Assembly (NCBI RefSeq): GCF_900115595.1 | Contig: NZ_FOXA01000002.1 | Coordinates: 124,001 to 188,000, forward strand | Length of the DNA: 64,000 nucleotides | Source of the DNA: Tranquillimonas alkanivorans | Lineage (GTDB): Bacteria > Pseudomonadota > Alphaproteobacteria > Rhodobacterales > Rhodobacteraceae | Reading direction: 5' to 3' | Shown: one piece after another, positions 26,548 through 35,247 of the stretch | Layout: each line of letters opens with the position of its first letter | Position numbering within the stretch: the first letter of the stretch is position 1 | The notes under the pieces: generated by a model | Database searches by the model: none | Told to the model about the DNA's origin: nothing | Seen by the model: the letters and a program-made list of their open reading frames with translations, nothing else | Made by a program: the position numbers and the translations under genes

Positions 26548-26580
26548 GCCTCCGGCGGGGATATTTCCGGACCGAAGATG
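26548..26580 (+). repeat. Interspersed ATATTT-module, copy 2
   Basis: It reads GCCTCCGGCGGGGATATTTC, then CGGACCGAAGATG. Reverse complementing the 12937-12965 element gives nearly the same bases across GGGGATATTTC and CCGAAGATG. It ends 4 bp before the pdeM stop codon. Confidence 0.6.
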
Positions 26581-26583
26581 CCC

Positions 26584-27261
26584 TCAGGCGCGGCAGGCGG
26601 CGCGGGGCATGGGGAACGGGCGTGGCGTCGGACCGGTGAGGATTGCCCGGGCGTCGCCGTCCATCAGGTTCTGCAGTGCCTTGTCGGTCCAGCGCAGGCC
26701 GCCGGTATAGGTGCCGTAGGCGGGCAGGATCAGGCGGGTCGCGTCGTGCAGGAAACAGGGGCGCGAGATCAGCCTGCCCCTGACGTTGAGCGCGGCCTTC
26801 GGGTGGTAGTGGCCCGAGATGTCATGGCGTGCGCACGGATCCGCAATGTGGCGGAAGGTGAGGGGGCCGACCTTCAGCTCGTCCCGGTGCGTGCCGCCGA
26901 GATCGATCGGGGTCGGGTCGTGGTTGCCGGCGATCCAGATCCAGCTCCGGCCGGCCTGAAGCCGGCGCAGCCACTCCACCACCGTGTCGGGCAGCGCTTC
27001 GGCCGAGGCGAGATCATCGAAGCTGTCGCCGAGGCATACGACCACGGCCGGATCGGCGGCGGCGATGTCCGCTTCGAGACGGGCGAGCGTGTCCGTCATC
27101 TCGTATGGCGGCAGCAGCCCGCCGCCGCGGCGGGCCGTGCGCTCGGACTTGCCGAGGTGGAGGTCCGAGACGCAAAGCAACCGCTGCGGCCCGAACCAGA
27201 GTGCGCCGGAGCCGAGGGCGGTGAGCGTTTCGCCCGCCAGCGTGAAGTCGTGTCCGTTCAT
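26584..27261 (-). CDS. pdeM: Ligase-associated DNA damage response endonuclease PdeM
   Basis: A 225-residue calcineurin-like metallophosphoesterase of the PdeM group. Metal-site motifs are SDLHLGKS, GDSFDD, AGNHD and SGHYHPKA in order. PdeM is usually encoded with a DEXH helicase, an ATP-dependent DNA ligase and an exonuclease. Only the helicase is present here, 37 bp upstream on the same strand. A role in DNA processing is inferred from that association. Confidence 0.88.
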   Translation of the reverse strand: MNGHDFTLAGETLTALGSGALWFGPQRLLCVSDLHLGKSERTARRGGGLLPPYEMTDTLARLEADIAAADPAVVVCLGDSFDDLASAEALPDTVVEWLRRLQAGRSWIWIAGNHDPTPIDLGGTHRDELKVGPLTFRHIADPCARHDISGHYHPKAALNVRGRLISRPCFLHDATRLILPAYGTYTGGLRWTDKALQNLMDGDARAILTGPTPRPFPMPRAACRA

Positions 27262-27298
27262 GCTGCGTTCCTGCCGCGCGCGCCGACGTTTCGCAAGG

Positions 27299-29737
27299 TC
27301 AGAACGGCACGCGCCACGCCGGCTTCACGGGGTCGGGATCGGCCAGACCGGCCTCGGCCAGCATCTTCTCGGCCTCTTCCGCCAACAGGCGCTCGGTCGC
27401 CGCACCCTCGACAGGCACGCGCCCGGCCTCGAGCAACAGGGGCGCGGCCAGCGGCGTGACGCGGTCGAGCATGACGTGATCGACCCGGCCGGCGGTGCGG
27501 GCGAGCATCTCCTCGATCCGGCCGAAATCCACCAGGCCCTTCAGCGCCTCTTCTCGGGTGATGCGCATCATCAGGTGGTCCGGGTCGTAACGCAGCAGCG
27601 TGTCGTAGAGGATGTCGGACGAGAACGTGGCCTGCCGCCCGGTCTTGCGCTGCCCGCCGGTGTTGCGGTCGATGAGCCCCGCGATCACGGCCGAGGCCTT
27701 GAACGTGCGCTTCATCACGGCGTTGCCCGCGAGCCAGGTTTCGAAGTCCTCGCGCAAGTTGCCGGGCTCGAACAGGGGGGCGGGGTCGGTCACGGGGTCC
27801 AGTCCCCAGATCAGGACGGCGTAGTCGGTGGACACGAAGCCCATCGGGTGCAGGCCCGTCCGCTCCATCCGCTGCGTGACCAGCAGCCCGAGCGTCTGCA
27901 TCGCGTTGCGGCCGGCGAAGCCGTAGACGCAGGTGTGCTCGCGCCCGGCATGGGGGAAGCTCTCGACCAGCAGCGTCTCGGCCTCGGGCAGCTTCGAGCG
28001 GTTGCGCTGGAGGCGAAGCCAGTCGGCGGTGTGGCCGGGCAGCTCCGGCCAGGCCTCCTGATGGAACATGCGCAGGATACGCTGCGACAGCTGGGTGGAG
28101 GTGGCGAACTTCGTGCCCATGAAGGTGGCGATCTTCGGTGCCTTGTCGGCGCGGCGCGTGACCTCGACCGTCATCTCGCGCAGGCCCTCGTAGCGAACGA
28201 CCTGACCGCCCATCAGGAACGTGTCGCCCCGAGTGAGGGTGGCGGCGAAGCCTTCCTCGATCTCGCCCAGCGGCTGGCCGCCGCGACCCTTCATCCGGAC
28301 CTTCAGCAGGTCGGTGTCCTGGATCGTGCCGATGTTCATGCGGATGCGCTGCGCCGCGCGGGGGTCGCGCAGCTGCCACAGCCCGTCCCGTTCGACCAGC
28401 CGCTGCCAGCGGTCATAGGCACGCAGCGCGTAGCCGCCGGTCGCCACGAAGTCGAGGCAGTCGTCGAAGGCGGCGCGGGTGAGGCCGGCATAGGCGCCGG
28501 TCGTCTTCACCTCGTGGTAAAGCTCGGCCGCGTCGAACGGCCCGGCGGCGGCGCGGATCAGGATGTGCTGGCACAGCACGTCGCGCGGCCCCGGCCCGCG
28601 CGGGTCGCCGTCGAGGTCGCGGGCCTTCACCGCCTCGAGCGCGGCGACGCACTCCACGATCTCGAACCGGTTGGCGGGCACCAGCAGCGCCTTCGACGGC
28701 GCGTTGTAGCGGTGGTTCGCCCGCCCGATCCGCTGCACCAGCCGTTTCACGTTCTTCGGTGCGCCCACCTGGATCACGAGGTCCACGTCGCCCCAGTCGA
28801 TCCCGAGGTCGAGCGACCCGGTGCAGACGATGGCGCGCAAGTCGCCGCGGACCATCGCGGCTTCGACCTTCTCGCGTTGTTCGCGGGCGAGCGAGCCGTG
28901 GTGGATGCCGATGGGCAGGGCATCTTCGTTGGCGAGCCAGAGTTCGTGGAAGAAGATCTCGGCCTGCGCGCGGGTGTTGTGGAAGATCAGCGCAGTCTTG
29001 TGCCGGCGCACCTGTTCGAGCACGGCCGGGATCGCGTACTTGCCGCCGCCGCCGGCCCAGGGCGGCGGCTCTTCCGTCCGCAGCATGGCGATGTCGGGGT
29101 CGGGGCCGGGGTCGGCATAGAGGATATCGCAGGGGTCGGGGTGGCGGGCCAGGAAGCCGGCGATGGCGGCCGGGTCCTCGACGGTAGCCGACAGGCCCAC
29201 GCGCCGCATGTCCGGCACGATCGCCTGAAGGCGCGAGAGGGCGAGCATCAGCTGGTCGCCGCGCTTCGACTCGGCGAGCGCGTGGATTTCGTCCACCACC
29301 ACGCGCTTGAGCCCCGCGAACATGCGCGGCGCGTCCTCGTAGCTGAGCAGGAGCGCGAGGCTTTCGGGCGTGGTCAGCAGGATGTGCGGCGGGTCGGCGC
29401 GCTGGCGCTTCTTTCGTGTGGCCGAGGTGTCGCCGGTACGGTCCTCGACGCGGATCGGCAGGCGCATGTCGCCGATCGGCGTGCCGAGGTTGCGCCGGAT
29501 GTCGGCGGCAAGCGCCTTGAGCGGCGAGATGTAGAGCGTGTGAAGCCCCGCGTGCCGGCCGTCGGCCAACTCAACCAACGAGGGCAGGAAGCCCGCGAGC
29601 GTCTTGCCGCCGCCCGTGGGCGCGATCAGCAGGAGGGCGGGCGCGTCGGCGCGGTCCAGCATGTCCTGCTGGTGGGGGTGGATGGTCCAGCCCCGGGCGG
29701 CGAACCAATCGGTGAAGCGGGCAGGAAGCGTGGTCAT
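27299..29737 (-). CDS. Ligase-associated DNA damage response DEXH-box helicase (Lhr-like)
   Basis: An 812-residue superfamily 2 helicase with Walker A APTGGGKTLAG, a DEIH box in VVVDEIHAL, and the C-terminal helicase motifs IHHGSLAREQRE, CTGSLDLGIDWGD and RLVQRIGRANHR. Its C-terminal region resembles the winged-helix Lhr core. These helicases unwind DNA 3' to 5' and are clustered with ligase and nuclease genes in DNA repair. It is followed by pdeM. The start at 29737 gives a complete N-terminus. Downstream of the tad AAA+ gene, a dual-hairpin repeat separates the two. Confidence 0.92.
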   Translation of the reverse strand: MTTLPARFTDWFAARGWTIHPHQQDMLDRADAPALLLIAPTGGGKTLAGFLPSLVELADGRHAGLHTLYISPLKALAADIRRNLGTPIGDMRLPIRVEDRTGDTSATRKKRQRADPPHILLTTPESLALLLSYEDAPRMFAGLKRVVVDEIHALAESKRGDQLMLALSRLQAIVPDMRRVGLSATVEDPAAIAGFLARHPDPCDILYADPGPDPDIAMLRTEEPPPWAGGGGKYAIPAVLEQVRRHKTALIFHNTRAQAEIFFHELWLANEDALPIGIHHGSLAREQREKVEAAMVRGDLRAIVCTGSLDLGIDWGDVDLVIQVGAPKNVKRLVQRIGRANHRYNAPSKALLVPANRFEIVECVAALEAVKARDLDGDPRGPGPRDVLCQHILIRAAAGPFDAAELYHEVKTTGAYAGLTRAAFDDCLDFVATGGYALRAYDRWQRLVERDGLWQLRDPRAAQRIRMNIGTIQDTDLLKVRMKGRGGQPLGEIEEGFAATLTRGDTFLMGGQVVRYEGLREMTVEVTRRADKAPKIATFMGTKFATSTQLSQRILRMFHQEAWPELPGHTADWLRLQRNRSKLPEAETLLVESFPHAGREHTCVYGFAGRNAMQTLGLLVTQRMERTGLHPMGFVSTDYAVLIWGLDPVTDPAPLFEPGNLREDFETWLAGNAVMKRTFKASAVIAGLIDRNTGGQRKTGRQATFSSDILYDTLLRYDPDHLMMRITREEALKGLVDFGRIEEMLARTAGRVDHVMLDRVTPLAAPLLLEAGRVPVEGAATERLLAEEAEKMLAEAGLADPDPVKPAWRVPF

Positions 29738-29760
29738 GCCGCGCTAGATAGCGGCGGGGC

Positions 29761-29807
29761 CGAAACTTTTCTGCAAAAGTTTCGCCAACTTCCTTCAAAG
29801 GAAGTTG
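29761..29807. repeat. Dual-hairpin intergenic repeat, copy 3
   Basis: A 10-bp stem (29761-29770 with 29775-29784) is followed by a 9-10-bp stem (29786-29795 with 29798-29807). It keeps the order and the AACTTCCTT arm of copies 1 and 2. It lies between the AAA+ ATPase gene's stop and the helicase's start, both on the minus strand. Confidence 0.75.
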
Positions 29808-29864
29808 CTTTGGTTGCGCAGGGTGCGCCTGCGTGGCACCCGCGCCGCCTGAGGTTGGCCCTGC

Positions 29865-29891
29865 GCTTCGAGTATTTGGAGCAAGAGGAAG
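29865..29891 (+). repeat. Interspersed ATATTT-module, copy 3 (diverged)
   Basis: It reads GCTTCGAGTATTTGG then AGCAAGAGGAAG, resembling the TATTT core of the other two modules and the purine-rich right end. It abuts the stop codon of the AAA+ gene. Confidence 0.4.
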
Positions 29892-29894
29892 TCC

Positions 29895-31202
29895 CTAGCG
29901 CACGATCTCCTCGTCGCGGACGAACATGTTGTCCCAGGCCCGGTCGATCAGGTCGGGCGTCATCTGGTAGGGCAGCCCCTCGAAATCGCAGATCGAGATC
30001 ATCTGGTCGATCAGGAACACCGGCTGGTAGTTCGCGTAGACGTTGTTGATCGTCGGGTACTTCACCTTCATCAGGTGCAGCAGCGACTTTTCGTCCAGCG
30101 GCATGTTCTTCTTCTTCGCCACCAGCGCGAAGATCTTGAGGAAGTCGGACTGGTTCGGGCCGTCAATCTTGATCTTGAAGAAGATCCGCCGGAGCGCCGC
30201 CTGGTCGAAGATCTCGTTCGGGTGGAAGTTGGTGGAAAAGATGACCAGCGTGTCGAAGGGCACCTCGAACTTTTCGCCGGACTGGAGGGCGAGGATGTCC
30301 TTGCTTTCCTCGAGCGGGACGATCCAGCGGTTGACCAGCGCCTGCGGCGGCTCTTCCTGCCGGCCGAGATCGTCGACGATGAAGATGCCCCCCGTCGACT
30401 TGAGCTGGAGCGGCGCCTGGTAGGTGCGGGCGGTCGGGTTGTAGACGAGGTCGAGCATCGACAGCGACAGCTCGCCCCCCGTCACCACCGTCGGCCGTTC
30501 GCAGAGCACGTAGCGCGAATCGAAGCGGGCACGACGGCGCAGCACGGTCGGGTCGTCCTCTTCGACCTCGGCGGCCGAGTGGACGATGGGATCGTAGACG
30601 GTGATGACCTGGCCCGCATACTCGATCGCGCGGGGGACGTAGATGCGATCGCCGAGCGCGTTGCGGATGCCATTCGAGATCGAGGACTTGCCGTTGCCGG
30701 GCGGCCCGTACATCAGGATCGACCGGCCCGCGCTGACCGCCGGCCCGAGATGGTCGAGCAGGTGGCCCGGCAGGATCAGGTGGCCCATCGCCTCGATCAG
30801 CCGTTTTCGAGTGACGTGGATGTTGCGCACCGACTGGCGCTGGACCTGTTCGCGGTAGACGTCCAGCGGCACCGGCATGGGGCCGAAGTACTCGGACTGC
30901 GACAGGGCGTCGAGCGCACGCGCCTTGCCGGCGTCCGAGAGCTGGTAGCCCATTTCCGAGGAGGCGGTGGCGTGCAGCGTGCCCGTCGCCTCGACCAGTC
31001 TCTGGCTGCGGGCGAGGTCCACGAGTTCCTGCGTGACCGCGACGGGCAGGCAGATCTTCCGCGCGATCTCTGACACATGCTCCAGGTTCTGGCGGAACAT
31101 CGTCTTGAGCAGGATGTCCCGCATCATCACCATCGGTAGCCGCATTTCTTCGAGCGAGCGGGGCGGCGGCGGAGCGGTGACGGCGCCGGTCTGCATGTTC
31201 AT
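29895..31202 (-). CDS. AAA+ ATPase linked to the tad pilus locus, function unknown
   Basis: A 435-residue protein. An N-terminal winged-helix-like region (about residues 20-100) precedes a AAA+ core with Walker A GPPGNGKSS (166-174), a Walker B-like GGIFIVDDLG, a sensor-1 asparagine in IFSTNFHP, and a C-terminal lid. It is not a pilus motor: those are CpaF-type. No signal or membrane segment is seen. It lies 133 bp downstream of the prepilin peptidase at the end of the tad cluster. It is a recurrent neighbour of tad genes in roseobacters to my recollection. A regulatory or remodelling role is inferred only. Confidence 0.75.
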   Translation of the reverse strand: MNMQTGAVTAPPPPRSLEEMRLPMVMMRDILLKTMFRQNLEHVSEIARKICLPVAVTQELVDLARSQRLVEATGTLHATASSEMGYQLSDAGKARALDALSQSEYFGPMPVPLDVYREQVQRQSVRNIHVTRKRLIEAMGHLILPGHLLDHLGPAVSAGRSILMYGPPGNGKSSISNGIRNALGDRIYVPRAIEYAGQVITVYDPIVHSAAEVEEDDPTVLRRRARFDSRYVLCERPTVVTGGELSLSMLDLVYNPTARTYQAPLQLKSTGGIFIVDDLGRQEEPPQALVNRWIVPLEESKDILALQSGEKFEVPFDTLVIFSTNFHPNEIFDQAALRRIFFKIKIDGPNQSDFLKIFALVAKKKNMPLDEKSLLHLMKVKYPTINNVYANYQPVFLIDQMISICDFEGLPYQMTPDLIDRAWDNMFVRDEEIVR

Positions 31203-31335
31203 CTGGGGCCTCGCAATCGTCACTGTCGCATGACGGACCCCGGAAGGCCCGTCCTGCGCCCGATCCTGTCGGCGATTGATGGCCAAAAGATGGAGAGGGT
31301 TCGCCGCATTGTCGAAAATGCGACCTTGCGCGGCT

Positions 31336-31833
31336 TCAGGCCCCCGCCGCGGCGAGCGCGAGATAAGCGGCAAGCGTGCCAGCGAGCGGCATGCCCATGG
31401 GGAAGTCGCGGGTGCGGTGCCAGCTTTCCCAGTGGGCCACCCGCCCGCGAATCGCCGGGACGGCGCGGGCGGCGCGGTGCGTCACGAAAGCGGCCAGCGT
31501 CACCGTCGCCAGAAGGTAGAGCACGATGCCGGCATCCGCCGGTGCCACGAAGGGCGCGGCGGCGGCGGAGAACTTGGCGTCCCCCGCGCCGAGGGCGCCC
31601 ACGAGGTTCAGCACGAACCCGGCCAGCAGCACTACGGCGAAATGCATCCATGCCCAACCCCAAGCCGGCAGCGGCAAGACGAGCGGCCCGACCAGCAGGA
31701 ACAGCCCCATCAGCGCGAGGACCGCGAGGTTGGGGATCTTCATCCGCGCCATGTCGCTCCAGGCGACCCAGAAGCAGACCGGCAAGGCGAAGGGAAGGAA
31801 AGCCAGCGCGGCGTGGTCGGGCAGGGCGAGCAT
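31336..31833 (-). CDS. cpaA: Prepilin peptidase, CpaA/TadV type
   Basis: A 165-residue polytopic membrane aspartyl protease that should cleave the Flp leader peptide. The catalytic aspartates are in WSDMARMKIPN near the start and in the GAGDAKF motif (about residue 82), the GxGD signature. Four to six hydrophobic segments are visible. ATG at 31833 is chosen over an in-frame start 10 codons upstream, because it follows the TPR gene's stop by 1 bp. Part of the tad operon. Confidence 0.9.
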   Translation of the reverse strand: MLALPDHAALAFLPFALPVCFWVAWSDMARMKIPNLAVLALMGLFLLVGPLVLPLPAWGWAWMHFAVVLLAGFVLNLVGALGAGDAKFSAAAAPFVAPADAGIVLYLLATVTLAAFVTHRAARAVPAIRGRVAHWESWHRTRDFPMGMPLAGTLAAYLALAAAGA

Positions 31834-31834
31834 G

Positions 31835-32692
31835 TCAGCCGGCGACGTTGGCCTCGAGCGCACGAAGCGCCCGCACGGCGGCGTCGAAGTGCCTCGGGTG
31901 CGTTTCGATCGCCTCGCGCAGAAGCCCGCGGCCGATGGCGACGTCGCCCTGCTTGATCGCGGCCAGCGCCATCGTGTGCATTAGCTGCGCCTGTTCGGTC
32001 TGGTCCATCGGGACGACGGGGATGTCGTATTTCCGCTGCGCCCCGCGCGCCAGCACCAGGTTGTTCTTGGCGGTGAAGAGGTCCGGCCGGTGCACGATCG
32101 CTTCGCTGAACAGCTGCTCGGCATCCGCATAATCGCCGCGGGACAGCTTCGAGTAGCCCCAGTTGTTGAGCACGCCGGACGGGTCCGTGGTCAGGCCCGT
32201 CGCGACCTCGTAGAAGCTGTCGGCCTTCCGCCATTCCTCATTGCTGTCGGCGACCATCGCCTCGAGCCGGTAGCGCTGGTAGGTCTCGTAGGTCGGCGGC
32301 ACCGCATCGAGCACGGCCTCCGCACGTTCCCATGCGCCGGAGCGGATCAGGGCGTCGGCATAGGCGACCTTGTCCTCGTTCGTCGCCTCGGGGTGCTCGG
32401 CCACCCGGGCCCAGACGGCGACGGCCTGGGTTGCGCTCTTGGCGCGGATCAGCGACTTGGCCAGCCCGCGCTGAAGGTCGATCCGGTCGGGCTTTTCGGC
32501 GGTGGCGCGGCGGAAGTAGTTCACCGCCTCCTGCGGATCGGCGGCGGTGAGCATGACGTCGTTGAGGTTGCTTTCGTCGATGACGTTCACGCTCTGGATG
32601 GCGCGGTCGACCTCGGCCTCGGCGCCGCGCTCGCACGCCGACAGGGCGACGGCGCTGCCGAGGCAGAGCGGAATCAGGATTGAGTGGCGCAT
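31835..32692 (-). CDS. TPR-repeat lipoprotein of the tad locus
   Basis: A 285-residue lipoprotein with a lipobox ALSAC (Cys near residue 20). Several tetratricopeptide-like repeats follow, for example EAVNYFRRATAEKPDRIDLQRGLA, GVLNNWGYSKLSRGDYADAEQLF and GRGLLREAIETHPRHFDA. It resembles TadD-type assembly factors that support the outer-membrane secretin, and duplicates the function or architecture of the tadD gene just upstream. The two proteins could cooperate or be specialised for different stages. No precise role is known. Confidence 0.82.
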   Translation of the reverse strand: MRHSILIPLCLGSAVALSACERGAEAEVDRAIQSVNVIDESNLNDVMLTAADPQEAVNYFRRATAEKPDRIDLQRGLAKSLIRAKSATQAVAVWARVAEHPEATNEDKVAYADALIRSGAWERAEAVLDAVPPTYETYQRYRLEAMVADSNEEWRKADSFYEVATGLTTDPSGVLNNWGYSKLSRGDYADAEQLFSEAIVHRPDLFTAKNNLVLARGAQRKYDIPVVPMDQTEQAQLMHTMALAAIKQGDVAIGRGLLREAIETHPRHFDAAVRALRALEANVAG

Positions 32693-32727
32693 GTGCCTGT
32701 GGTCCCGTGCTGCTCGCGTCCCTCGCC

Positions 32728-33282
32728 TCAGGGATCGGTGCGGATCAGGAAGTCGCCCGTTCCGCGCCGCACCAGGGCGAAGTTGTTCTGCGCCGGAGCG
32801 TACGACGGATTTCCCTTTTTTGCGAGCGCCAAGGCCAGATTGTCGCGGATTTCGACACTGCGGCCACTGTCGAGCGCGAAGGCCCGGTGGAAGGCCTGCG
32901 CGGCTTCGGGCACCTTCCCCCGCTCCATCAGGACAACCCCGAGGTTGTTCCAGGCCGCGGGATAGTCCGGGTCGGTCTCCACCGCTTCCCGCAGGAGCCC
33001 CTCGGCCTGGTTCAGGCGGCCGAGGCGCAGGTTGGCCGAGCCGATCGAGGACAGGATCTCGGCCGTCGCGCCGTGCTCGGCCGTGGCGCGCAGGAAGGAT
33101 TTCAGCGCCAGCTCGTGTTCGCCCGCCGCCATGAGGCGGTGACCGACGACCAGCCCGTCGACCGCCTGTTCCGACGCTGGCACGCTGGCCGGGGCAAAGG
33201 GGCCGGAGACCTCACCGCCAGGCGCGGTGCAGGCCGCGAGCAGGGCCAGAAGGGGCAGGAGGGCGACGGGGCGGCGCATCAT
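32728..33282 (-). CDS. tadD: Tad assembly TPR lipoprotein TadD
   Basis: A 184-residue outer-membrane lipoprotein (lipobox LLAAC, Cys near residue 18). It contains TPR units such as ILSSIGSANLRLGRLNQAEGLLREAVETDP (in two halves) and AAWNNLGVVLMERGKVPEAAQAFH. TadD of Aggregatibacter is needed for pilus production and helps the RcpA secretin. It lies 5 bp after tadC. The sequence PSYAPAQNNFALVRRGTGDFL ends the protein, and no further domain is present. Confidence 0.85.
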   Translation of the reverse strand: MMRRPVALLPLLALLAACTAPGGEVSGPFAPASVPASEQAVDGLVVGHRLMAAGEHELALKSFLRATAEHGATAEILSSIGSANLRLGRLNQAEGLLREAVETDPDYPAAWNNLGVVLMERGKVPEAAQAFHRAFALDSGRSVEIRDNLALALAKKGNPSYAPAQNNFALVRRGTGDFLIRTDP

Positions 33283-33287
33283 CCGGG

Positions 33288-34265
33288 CTACATCGAGAAG
33301 TTGCCGAGCGTCACCACGATGTCATAGACCGACGGGCCGAGAAGGATGATCAACAGCGGCGGCACGGTCAGCATCATCGTGGCCAGAGTCATCTTGGTCG
33401 GCAAGGTGTTGGCCTTTTCCTCAGCGCGCATGACGCGTTTGTCGCGCATCTCGGCCGCGTAGACGCGCAGCGCCTCGGCGACCGAGGTGCCGAAGGTGGC
33501 GGACTGGATCAGCACGGTCACGAAGCTCGACACATCGGACACGCCCGAACGCTCGGACATGTCGCGCAGGACGCTGACCTTGTCCTTGCCGGCCTTGATC
33601 TCGTAGCTGACCATTTCGAACTCGTCGGCCAGTGCGGGGAAGCCCGCGCGGATTTCCTTGGCCACCCGGATGATCGCTTGATCCAGCGACTGGCCCGCCT
33701 CGACGCAGACCAGCATCATGTCCAGCGCGTCGGGAAAGCCGTTGGTGATCTCTTCCTGCCGCTGCTGCTGTCGCTTGGTCACCCAGTACTTCGGCGCCAT
33801 GTAGCCGATGGTGCCGGGGATCAGGATCGACAGGATGAGGTTCGTGGTGGTGGGCTCGCCCGTCGCGCTGGACAGCACGGCATAGAGGCCGCCCAGAAGC
33901 AGCGCACCCAGTCCCAGCACGAACTGCGCGAAGTGGTACATCCGCACGGCGTTCTTCGAGCGATAGCCGGCCTGCAAGAGCTTCAGGCGCACTGCGGAAT
34001 ACTCGGCCTCGTTCTGCGGCTCGAGGAAGTCGGAGTACTTCGCCAGCTTGTCCTGCTTGCCGCCCACGCGCAGGCGCTTGTCCTTCGCGTTGGCGTCCTG
34101 CCGTCCGGCCGCGGCCGACTTCCTGAGCCGGTCGAGCGGGTCTTCCTTCCGCTTGAGCAGCGCGGGCAGGGCCAGAAGCACCAGCAGCAGGCCCAGACCG
34201 CCGACCGCGATCAGCGGGCCGAGGGGACCGAGCTGCTCGGTCAGAAGCGCGTTAATGGCGTCCAT
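33288..34265 (-). CDS. tadC: Tad platform protein TadC (GspF family)
   Basis: A 325-residue inner-membrane protein of the type II secretion F family, one of two that form the Tad platform. It has a hydrophobic N-terminal segment and a C-terminal membrane pair around LATMMLTVPPLLIILLGPSVYD. The soluble GspF-like core reads GFPDALDMMLVCVEAGQSLDQAI. It overlaps in organisation with tadB, 10 bp upstream. Confidence 0.92.
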   Translation of the reverse strand: MDAINALLTEQLGPLGPLIAVGGLGLLLVLLALPALLKRKEDPLDRLRKSAAAGRQDANAKDKRLRVGGKQDKLAKYSDFLEPQNEAEYSAVRLKLLQAGYRSKNAVRMYHFAQFVLGLGALLLGGLYAVLSSATGEPTTTNLILSILIPGTIGYMAPKYWVTKRQQQRQEEITNGFPDALDMMLVCVEAGQSLDQAIIRVAKEIRAGFPALADEFEMVSYEIKAGKDKVSVLRDMSERSGVSDVSSFVTVLIQSATFGTSVAEALRVYAAEMRDKRVMRAEEKANTLPTKMTLATMMLTVPPLLIILLGPSVYDIVVTLGNFSM

Positions 34266-34275
34266 CGGACCCTCC

Positions 34276-35244
34276 TCAGACCTTGATGTTCACCAGTGCC
34301 CGCATCACGAAGATGTTGGCGACAAGGAAGCCTGCGACGACAAGGCAGGCGGGGATGAAGTACGCCGTCTCTTTCACGTCGTCGTAGTAGTCGGGCTTGA
34401 TGACGACGATGGCCACAAGCGCGACGAGCGGGAAGACTGACAGGAACATGCCGGACCACTTGGCCTCGGCGGTGATTGCCTTGACCCTGCGGAACAGCTT
34501 GAAACGCGAGCGGATCACCTTTGCCAGGCCGTCCAGGATCTCGGCCAGATTGCCGCCGGATTGCTGCTGGATGGTCACGGCGACCGCCAGGAAGCGCAAA
34601 TCCTGCATGTCCATCCGCTCGGCCATCGCCTTGAGCGATTCACCCACGTCGCGGCCATAGGCGCTTTCGTCTGCGATAACGCCCATCTCGGATCCCAGCG
34701 GATCGGGCACCTCTTTCGCGACGATGTTGATCGCCGACGAGAACGGGTGACCCACGCGCAGCGAGCGGACCATGAGCTCGACCGCGTCGGGCAGCTGCTC
34801 TTCGATCAGGCCCATCCGCTTCTTGGCCTTGTTGTCTATCCAGACATAGACCCCGCCGACGCCCATCGCGATTGCGACGGCGGCGCGCACGACGGGGCTT
34901 GCCTCGGTCGCGAAGGTCAGGCCGGCGAAAGCCACCCCGGCCAGAACCGCCATCACCAGGATCAGCTGCACCGGCGAAAAGGCGATGTTGGCCTTCTGCG
35001 CCTTGGCCGCCAGAAGCGCATAGACCGGGATCTTCTGCGACTTCATGTGCTGCGACATCTCCTTGCGGAGCTGTTCGAGCACCTGTTCGCGGCCCTTGCC
35101 CTTCTCGAGCATCTCGAGACGGCGGTTCACCCGGCTGTTGAGGCTGATCGACTTGCCGAAGACCGTCAGATACAGGCCCTCGACCAGCACCAGAACGGCG
35201 ACGAAGATCAGTCCATAGATCAGCGGTTCGGCACTGATGGGCAT
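34276..35244 (-). CDS. tadB: Tad platform protein TadB (GspF family)
   Basis: A 322-residue GspF-like inner-membrane protein. The F-domain signature reads [24 protein letters not shown], and hydrophobic segments occur near the N-terminus ([18 protein letters not shown]) and C-terminus ([17 protein letters not shown]). With TadC it should form the platform engaged by the CpaF motor. It follows cpaF by 3 bp, indicating coupling. Confidence 0.92.
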   Translation of the reverse strand: MPISAEPLIYGLIFVAVLVLVEGLYLTVFGKSISLNSRVNRRLEMLEKGKGREQVLEQLRKEMSQHMKSQKIPVYALLAAKAQKANIAFSPVQLILVMAVLAGVAFAGLTFATEASPVVRAAVAIAMGVGGVYVWIDNKAKKRMGLIEEQLPDAVELMVRSLRVGHPFSSAINIVAKEVPDPLGSEMGVIADESAYGRDVGESLKAMAERMDMQDLRFLAVAVTIQQQSGGNLAEILDGLAKVIRSRFKLFRRVKAITAEAKWSGMFLSVFPLVALVAIVVIKPDYYDDVKETAYFIPACLVVAGFLVANIFVMRALVNIKV

Positions 35245-35247
35245 GGT

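Noticed and set aside
27612-30049. Very long plus-strand open frame opposite the DEXH helicase
   Set aside because: Shadow of the helicase gene with no domain content.
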